Positions 58,501-64,000 of a stretch of 64,000 nucleotides of DNA are shown here, piece after piece. The notes below the pieces were generated by a model. It did not search any database. It was not told the origin of the DNA and was given only the letters and a program-made list of their open reading frames with translations. The stretch's first letter is position 1. Each line of letters opens with the position of its first letter. Position numbers and translations under genes: made by a program. Source of the stretch: Zoroaster sp. YZ-2022 (lineage: Eukaryota; Echinodermata; Asteroidea; Forcipulatida; Zoroasteridae); contig CM055827.1 of NCBI GenBank assembly GCA_029582265.1, positions 3,767,423-3,831,422 of the forward strand. The letters run 5' to 3'.

Positions 58501-58976
58501 ACAAAAGGCTTGTGGTCAAGCTACAGGTTATAATCTCTAGCTACAGGTTATAATCTAAATCAGAGTTGACTGCACAAATAAAATGAAGATCCAAAATGTA
58601 TATACACTCAACAGTAAAAACTTTCTGGAGAGACAGACAAAAAAACAACAGTTTTTCACTTATTATAAGAAAACAAATGTACAAATACTCACATAAAACG
58701 TCCAGTAGATTCCAGATGTAATAAGAAATCCACTAGTATAAAAATGAAGACAAACTTGTAGCTACAAAACACTTACTTAGCACAAAAACTGGAGAGCTGT
58801 TATGAGTGGCTGCTTGCTAGGCGCTCAGCAACAACACAGTAACTTAGTGACTACCATAATACCCCACATGATAAGGTCATATTACTGTTGCTGCTGCATA
58901 AATGAGCCAGTAATTTTCAGTCACTGTGTTCATCTTAAACTAGGACATCGATTCCATGCCCCTTTTAATGCCATCA

Positions 58977-59333
58977 TGGAGTGTCGTGGCCGAGCGGACT
59001 AGCTTACCGGACTCAAGTTCTGGTGTTAGCAGCAGAATGTGGGTTCGAAACCCGGCCGTGACACTTGTGTCCTTGAGCAAGACACTTAACCATAATTGCT
59101 TCTCTCCACCCAGGGGTTAAATGGGTACCTGTGAGGGCAGAGTTGGTTGATTAGCCCTATATGCGCTGTAATGGCAGCAATTGAGCTGTATACTCCCCAG
59201 GGAGCTGATATGGTTTCAGGAATGATTTATGAGCCTGATGAGCAGGGGTAATAATATAATGCGCCTTGAGCACCACTCAGTTGGTGGATATGTGCGCTAT
59301 ATAAGTCCACACATTATTATTATTATTATTATT
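58977..59333 (+). mobile_element. tRNA-Leu-like SINE, complete
   Basis: Same subfamily as 47504-47849 (GTGTCGTGGCCGAGCGG, CTCAAGTTCTGG). It begins 8 bp after the MITE end. The full tail GTTGGTGGATATGTGCGCTA TATAAGTCC is preserved, followed by ATT repeats. Confidence 0.9.
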
Positions 59334-59337
59334 TTCA

Positions 59338-59637
59338 TTTCCTTACTTATATATTTCACTCGTCAGTTTTTTTCACAGTAGTTGCATTATACCCAGCACA
59401 AAAAAATATTTTTAGAAATGTGGTATATATATATACATGTATGTATGCTATATAAAAGAAAATTGTTGGTTACTCATGTATGGGCATGCATAAAATATTG
59501 CGTTTTCTTTTTAGCGTGCATAATTATTATTATTATAATGGGTATATAATGCAACTACTGTGAGAAAACTGATGAGTGAAATATGTAGTGTGACATTAAG
59601 ATTGTGCCCAAAAGCCTCCAAAATGTAATGTGAGATT
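59338..59637. mobile_element. Foldback element (TTTCACTCRTCAG ... GTTGCATTATA)
   Basis: ATTTCACTCGTCAG ... CAGTAGTTGCATTATA near 59358 pairs with TATAATGCAACTACTG ... CTGATGAGTGAAAT near 59537. The outer part matches 32505-32605 and 54800-54843. Confidence 0.65.
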
Positions 59638-60025
59638 TAACCATAGCATTGCCCATAGAGCACAGGCGTAAATGGGGGAATGGGGGAATATATTCCCCCA
59701 CTTTTTGGACGGGGGGGGGGGGGGGGTTGGTCCATAGGATCATCCCCCCCCAGAATTTTCCATGCGTTGAAAAAAATATGTATAATAAAAATACACATGC
59801 AGAACTTCAAGCTATACCGTGCACCCAAATTTCAAAATCATCCCCCCTCCTTTTCATCACGGATTTACACCAGTGCCATAGAGTGATTTCACCAACAGTA
59901 TATACTGGATTTAAAGGGAAGGCACAACAAATATTGGTAATGTTCGAGAAAACGCTTTTACAAGTACGCTTACTCTATTTAAATAGAATCTTTGAAGGAG
60001 AGCAGTATCAATCACATAGCATGGA
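59638..60025. other. No gene; G/C-run remnant of a hAT-like repeat
   Basis: A poly(G) run at 59710-59726 and inverted GGGGGAATA/TATTCCCCC. A short TTTAAAGGGAAGGCACAACA element start lies near 59911. Confidence 0.4.
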
Positions 60026-60294
60026 TTAACCCTAACCACCCCATATCCTGCAAAATCCTCCAAGGGGCACTTTTTGGGGAAAATTCAGCACTGTTGGAAA
60101 CTGGTACATTCACTTCTTAAAATGGGGCAAAATTACTACCTGGCAAGAAGTACAGGCCATAAGTGCTGAATATGAAAGATCAACGAAAATGCATGGTGCA
60201 TTTTGAAGATAAGGGCATGTTTCCAAAAGTGCACTGGAGGATTTTGGAGGATTCAGGAAGGTTCCTAGCCAGAATACCTAGGGGTTAGGGTTAA
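60026..60294. mobile_element. MITE family 4, copy 2
   Basis: TTAACCCTAACCACCCC and GGGGTTAGGGTTAA with TTAA on both sides. Nearly identical to 49995-50264. Confidence 0.87.
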
Positions 60295-60587
60295 CCAATA
60301 GGGTTAAGCATTTCCATAACTACTGTTGCTATGTCCATCAAGTGATTTTTTTTTATATAGTGAAAAATGACTCTCCTATACATCCTATCATGTAAGTTGT
60401 AATGTGTTCAGCTCGCTGCAAATCATTCACCATGAATATCAGGGTTTGCATTACAACTTGTTTCTCGTTTGTATTAAGAACTGGCCCTTAAATCTTGAGA
60501 AGTTGACCCTTGAACTGAAAGAGCATATATTCCACTGCATCACTTATTTTGTATGACCTTTGCTTGTTTCCGTTCCCTAGAACTGAA

Positions 60588-61843
60588 ATGTCCGGCTCAA
60601 AACAGCAACGCACGGCGGTCAGCTCTGCCTCTCGCTTATCACCCCCAAATGCCCGAATGACTGGGAGACCTCAAACCCCAGAGGGCGTCCCACTATGGTT
60701 TCATGGACTGCTGGCTCGGAGTGTGGCTGAAGACTTACTGTTAAAGAATTCCCAGACAGCTGAGGGCTTGTTTCTGGTTAGACAAAGCAGTAACAGAGGA
60801 GGTGAATATAGCAATTAAACATCTCCCCTGACAAACCTCTAATTAGCCCCAGCCATATAAAGGAAGTCCTCTTCATGACTGACTAGCTTTCCTAGCATGC
60901 ACCTGTTTCCAAAACCCTGAATCATTGATGTACCCCTCATTTTCAAATATCTCAGTCTATCCTTTTCAGGGGTGATCCTAGATGGCTGAAAAGGGGGGCA
61001 AAAAAGTACAGGGCACTTATGTGAATGTATGAAGAATTAAATGCATGATGATCGGGGGTGGGGACGGAGGGAGGGAGGGATGGAGGGGGAGACTTTCCCA
61101 TTTTTATCCCCAAATGACCCTATCCCCTGTGCCAGATCCAGAGAAGTTCAAACATACAGTATTGGATGTCCGAGTTTTGTTAGAATTTTACAGAGTTCAA
61201 AATTCACCGTACAACCGTCATCGGAATTTACACCAGGTGTCACAAGGCAATTTTTTTAAAACAATATTTTTAAAATTCAGTATCCACCCGTCTCCCTTAA
61301 CTTTGTTTTGTTCAGGCCACTTTGTCATCTCAGTCAGTACCGGTGTGACGGTCAACCATTACCTTGTTGAGACTCTGGAGTCCATGTTCTATGTGAGGAG
61401 AGATAGGTGTGAGGAGAGAGGACGTGATATCCAAGCCAGAGACCTCTGCAGTCTGGTACAGTGTTACCAAGGATCACCGTTAGATGAATCAGGTAATTCG
61501 TGTCTCCACGCCTGTACCTTGTGGAGTGCCATGGTCGAGCGGTTTAGTGCATCGGATTTATGTTCTGATGGCTGAGTCGTCAGAATGTGGGTTCGAATCC
61601 CAACCGCGACCATGGTGCCATAATTTCTTCTCTCCACCCAGGGGTAAATGGGTACCTGTGAGGGCAGAGTTGGTTGTTGTGTTTGATTAGCCCTATAGCG
61701 CGCTGTAATGGCAGCAATTGAGCTGCATACTCCCCAGGGAGCTGAGATGGTTTAAGGAATGATTTATGAGCCTGATGAGCAGGGGTAATAATATAATGCG
61801 CCTTGAGCACCAGTTTGGTGGATACGTGCACTATATAAGTCCA

Positions 61844-61931
<88 letters not shown>

Positions 61932-63396
61932 GATTTGTTTTTAAGGTGCTGCCATGCAGTTTGGCAGGTAAAATTTTAAGATCAGTCTGACATGAAATTT
62001 TACCAGTCTAACATTTGAGTGTCATAAAATGCAGTAGGAAAGTCTTGAGTATTTGGCTAGCTGTCACTGCTACATGTATTTTATTAAAGGTTTGTATAAC
62101 AGATTTCAGCTCAAGACCTACCAAAAAATGCCCCCCCCCCCCCTAAAAAAATAAAATAAAAAAGGATTTGTGCAGATCTACATTTAAACAATTTGTAATA
62201 AACGTTTACTTTGTTTAATTTTGCCTCTAGGACTTATTTTGAGAGACGGTCTTCTCCGGACTATTCCAGTGACAGTAACGGCACCCCTGACAGCAATGAC
62301 ACGATCACGGATCAACCACAACTATATACCACTCCACATGGACAATCGGGAGTACATCGCCCTTGAGGACTTCACAGCCGGGGATGACTTGCAGGCCCTG
62401 TCCTTCCACAAGGGGGAGGTCCTCACTGTACTTCAGAAAGAGAGCAAGAACTGGTGGTTTGCGTATAACATCCAGCATAACTTGGGTTATATTCCTGCGT
62501 TGTTGGTGTGTAACCTAAAGGAATGGCAGCAGAAGTGCAAGAACAGCGGAGCGTTTTGCAATCTGGGTTGCTCCGACACGGAACATGTGTTTGTGTCGAA
62601 TCGAGAGAACACGGACGAAAGCTTAAAGCAGCGACAGGAGGAGAGGAAGTGTTTGTTGGATGTGAACTCTAATGTGCTTGGATTATGCAGGTGCCTGATG
62701 TCGGCATCAACGAGTCCAGCGTATAGCAATAAGGAAACCGTTAATGTGTCCAGTGAGTACATTGCGTTGTGTCTGAGGCGCAAGGAACACCAGAAGCTGT
62801 GCGAGATGCAGAGAGTCTTTGATGCTAAGCTGTCCCAGCAGCTCAGTCCACCCCCACAAAAGACACCATTCCAATCATTAAACTACTGCCCTCAATCTCC
62901 CCCTGATTGCAGACGAGATCTTAAACCAGGGATTCTTACGCGGTGCAAAACGGAACCCACTAATATCCACAGTGCGCCACCGTCGCCCAACAGAAGAGAA
63001 GAGCTACTAGAGGCACCACAAGCTAAATTAAGCAAGAAGAATGTACCTTGTTTACTCGTTACGTCGGTCTCAATGAATGACTTGGCGTTGAGTTCGCCAT
63101 CAAGGAACAATTGTAACAACAAACAATGCACGACATCAAAGTCTTTAAAGAGACCGGAGTTAAAATTACTGACTTGTTTGGAAGAGGGAGAAGACAAACG
63201 GAACACTTACTGCTCATCGCAGGCTCACAGCGAACTGGCAAAGCTCGGAGATACCGCTGCAGCTGATGGGGAGACTTCCACAAGACCTGATTCACACAGA
63301 GGGATTGAGTCTGACATTGAGAACTCTTACGATCCAGTAGCAACTTATCTAAGGTTGGCCGAGTGCACTTCAGTCCCACCGATGTCAAACTCCTAA
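60588..63396 (+). CDS. SH2-SH3 adaptor-like protein, three coding exons (about 518 aa)
   Basis: Joined parts: 60588-60801, 61316-61492, 62231-63396. The acceptor CGTTCCCTAG ends at 60580, so an upstream exon, probably untranslated, exists; the frame is also open back to 60582, so the start is provisional. Donors are GTGAAT and GTAATT, acceptors TTGTTCAG and GCCTCTAG; all junctions are phase 1. SH2 domain (about residues 34-130): WFHGLLARSVAEDLLL, the phosphotyrosine-binding FLVR Arg in GLFLVRQSS, then HFVISV and NHYLVE after the first junction. SH3 domain (about 172-223): YIALEDFTAGDDLQALSF, NWWFAY, GYIPALLV. ALYDY and SNYV tyrosines are replaced, so Pro-ligand binding may be altered. The 290-residue tail is Ser/Pro-rich and disordered-looking, with YIAL and YDPVATY tyrosine sites. 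There is no kinase domain. SH2 followed by SH3 recalls CRK, but the rest differs; the family is unrecognised. A role as a phosphotyrosine adaptor is inferred. Confidence 0.85.
61521..61931 (+). mobile_element. tRNA-derived SINE in intron 2 of the SH2-SH3 gene
   Basis: Head GTGGAGTGCCATGGTCGAGC, B-box GGTTCGAATCCC, shared body and tail, then about 86 bases of pure ATT repeat (61845-61931). It is in the same orientation as the gene and starts 28 bp after the donor. Confidence 0.9.
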
Positions 63397-63518
63397 AGGT
63401 TTACAATATATGTACATTCACTAGGTCACAAGTTACGTGAATGTTTTACTTAGGTCTTTACATAGGTTACATATACACAGCTGTTTTAAAGGGAGGTATT
63501 GTTAAAATTACTGCTACT

Positions 63519-63767
63519 TTAACCCTAGGTATCCTAGCTAGGAACCTTCCTGAATCCTCCAAAATCCTCCAGTGCACTTTTGGAAACATGCCCTCATCTT
63601 CAAAATGCACCATGCATTTTTGTTGATCTTTCATATTCAGCACTGTACTTCTTGCCAGGTAGTAATTTTATCCCATTTGAAGAAGTGAAAGTACCAGTTT
63701 CCAACAGTGCTGATTTTTTCCAAAAAAGTGCCCCTTGGAGGATTTTGGAGGATATGGTTAGGGTTAA
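63519..63767. mobile_element. MITE family 4, reversed copy 3
   Basis: TTAACCCTAGGTATCCTAGC at left and ATGGTTAGGGTTAA at right. It lies 120 bp downstream of the SH2-SH3 stop codon, probably in or near the 3' UTR. Confidence 0.85.
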
Positions 63768-64000
63768 TGTGTATGCTTACTCTCTTTCAATCAAGACATA
63801 CTGTTCATGAAACAACCAACCTGTGAAAGTTTCAACTTATTACTTTGTGTCGGAACAAAAAAATAGTGAAAATGCATTTAGGTTTTTCATATTCTTTCTA
63901 ATGTGGCATTTAGGTAAGAGTACTCTTTCCTAAATTTTAACTGGAAATTATTTCACATTTCTTTAAAATGATAGCTCCTCGGACAAAAGTGTCTCTAGGG
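63768..64000. other. Downstream flank of the SH2-SH3 gene; nothing recognised
   Basis: AT-rich sequence without a clear AATAAA signal. The true 3' end of the transcript is not located. Confidence 0.4.

Larger units (their letters stand above)
54904..58834 (-). mobile_element. CR1/L2-type LINE, near full length, inactivated
   Basis: The minus-strand order is 5' UTR, short N-terminal open frame with a 2A-like motif, endonuclease, reverse transcriptase, C-terminal segment, then a 3' tail (GCGCCTTGAGCGCCCAGCAG, GGTGGATATGTGCGCGCTAT) ending in ATT repeats. Several stops and frameshifts break the coding region, so it cannot make the proteins. Boundaries are set by the two MITE halves. The 3' tail is shared with the SINEs. 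Confidence 0.88.
54845..58968. mobile_element. MITE family 6 interrupted by the LINE
   Basis: Left part 54845-54903 (TTAAAGGGGCAGTATCGTCA ... CTAGTTTTAGATTAA) and right part 58835-58968 (TTAGTGACTACCATAATACC ... ATTCCATGCCCCTTTTAA) together reconstruct the 6463-6686 element. TTAA remains at both ends. Confidence 0.82.

Overview
The window looks like nuclear DNA from an invertebrate animal. It is AT-rich and intron-rich, full of short non-autonomous transposons, tRNA-derived SINEs, a CR1/L2-type LINE and long tandem arrays, and it repeatedly carries the palindrome TACATGTA. There are no bacterial-style operons, no rRNA and no intact tRNA gene. The LINE and MITE styles and the many TACATGTA tracts remind me of echinoderm (perhaps sea star) genomes, but that placement is inference.

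Genes are sparse and on the + strand. At the left edge (1034-1710) are the last two coding exons of a STRAD pseudokinase, the STE20-related adaptor of the LKB1 complex. At the right edge (60588-63396) a three-exon gene encodes an SH2-SH3 protein of about 518 residues without a kinase domain; I do not recognise its family. Between them are weaker exon candidates: 7876-8040, a 23-base microexon at 15692-15714, a possible first exon at 27268-27348 next to a thrice-repeated CCGG/TCATGTGA motif, 34393-34578, 40377-40733 and 47187-47356. They are listed at low confidence because no family was recognised.

Most of the remaining DNA is repeats. Several MITE families have TTAA-flanked CCCT termini (piggyBac-like). 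Others have 8-bp target duplications (hAT-like), TA-flanked termini (Tc1/mariner-like) or a TTA duplication. Many are saturated with one family-specific short word in both orientations: GTCAA, GAAAGG, GGCCACT, AATCCTCC, TCGAAA, GTTCCCTCA, GGTTAAC, TGCTAAGC or GGGTACCC. Tandem arrays include a 4-kb, 49-bp minisatellite (10057-14045), a 413-bp AAT array grown from a SINE tail (19072-19484), two 64-bp arrays (22390-22775 and 28005-28760), a 16-bp array (30782-31087) and smaller ones.

The retroelements show clear history. A roughly 3.9-kb decayed LINE (54904-58834, minus strand) with a 2A-like NPGP motif, endonuclease and reverse transcriptase remnants is inserted into a MITE whose two halves lie at 54845-54903 and 58835-58968. 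The tRNA-Leu-like SINEs at 19485-19797, 47504-47849, 58977-59333 and 61521-61931 share their 3' end with that LINE. One SINE (54147-54471) has the same kind of head but a different tail, and is bracketed by a perfect 20-bp target duplication.
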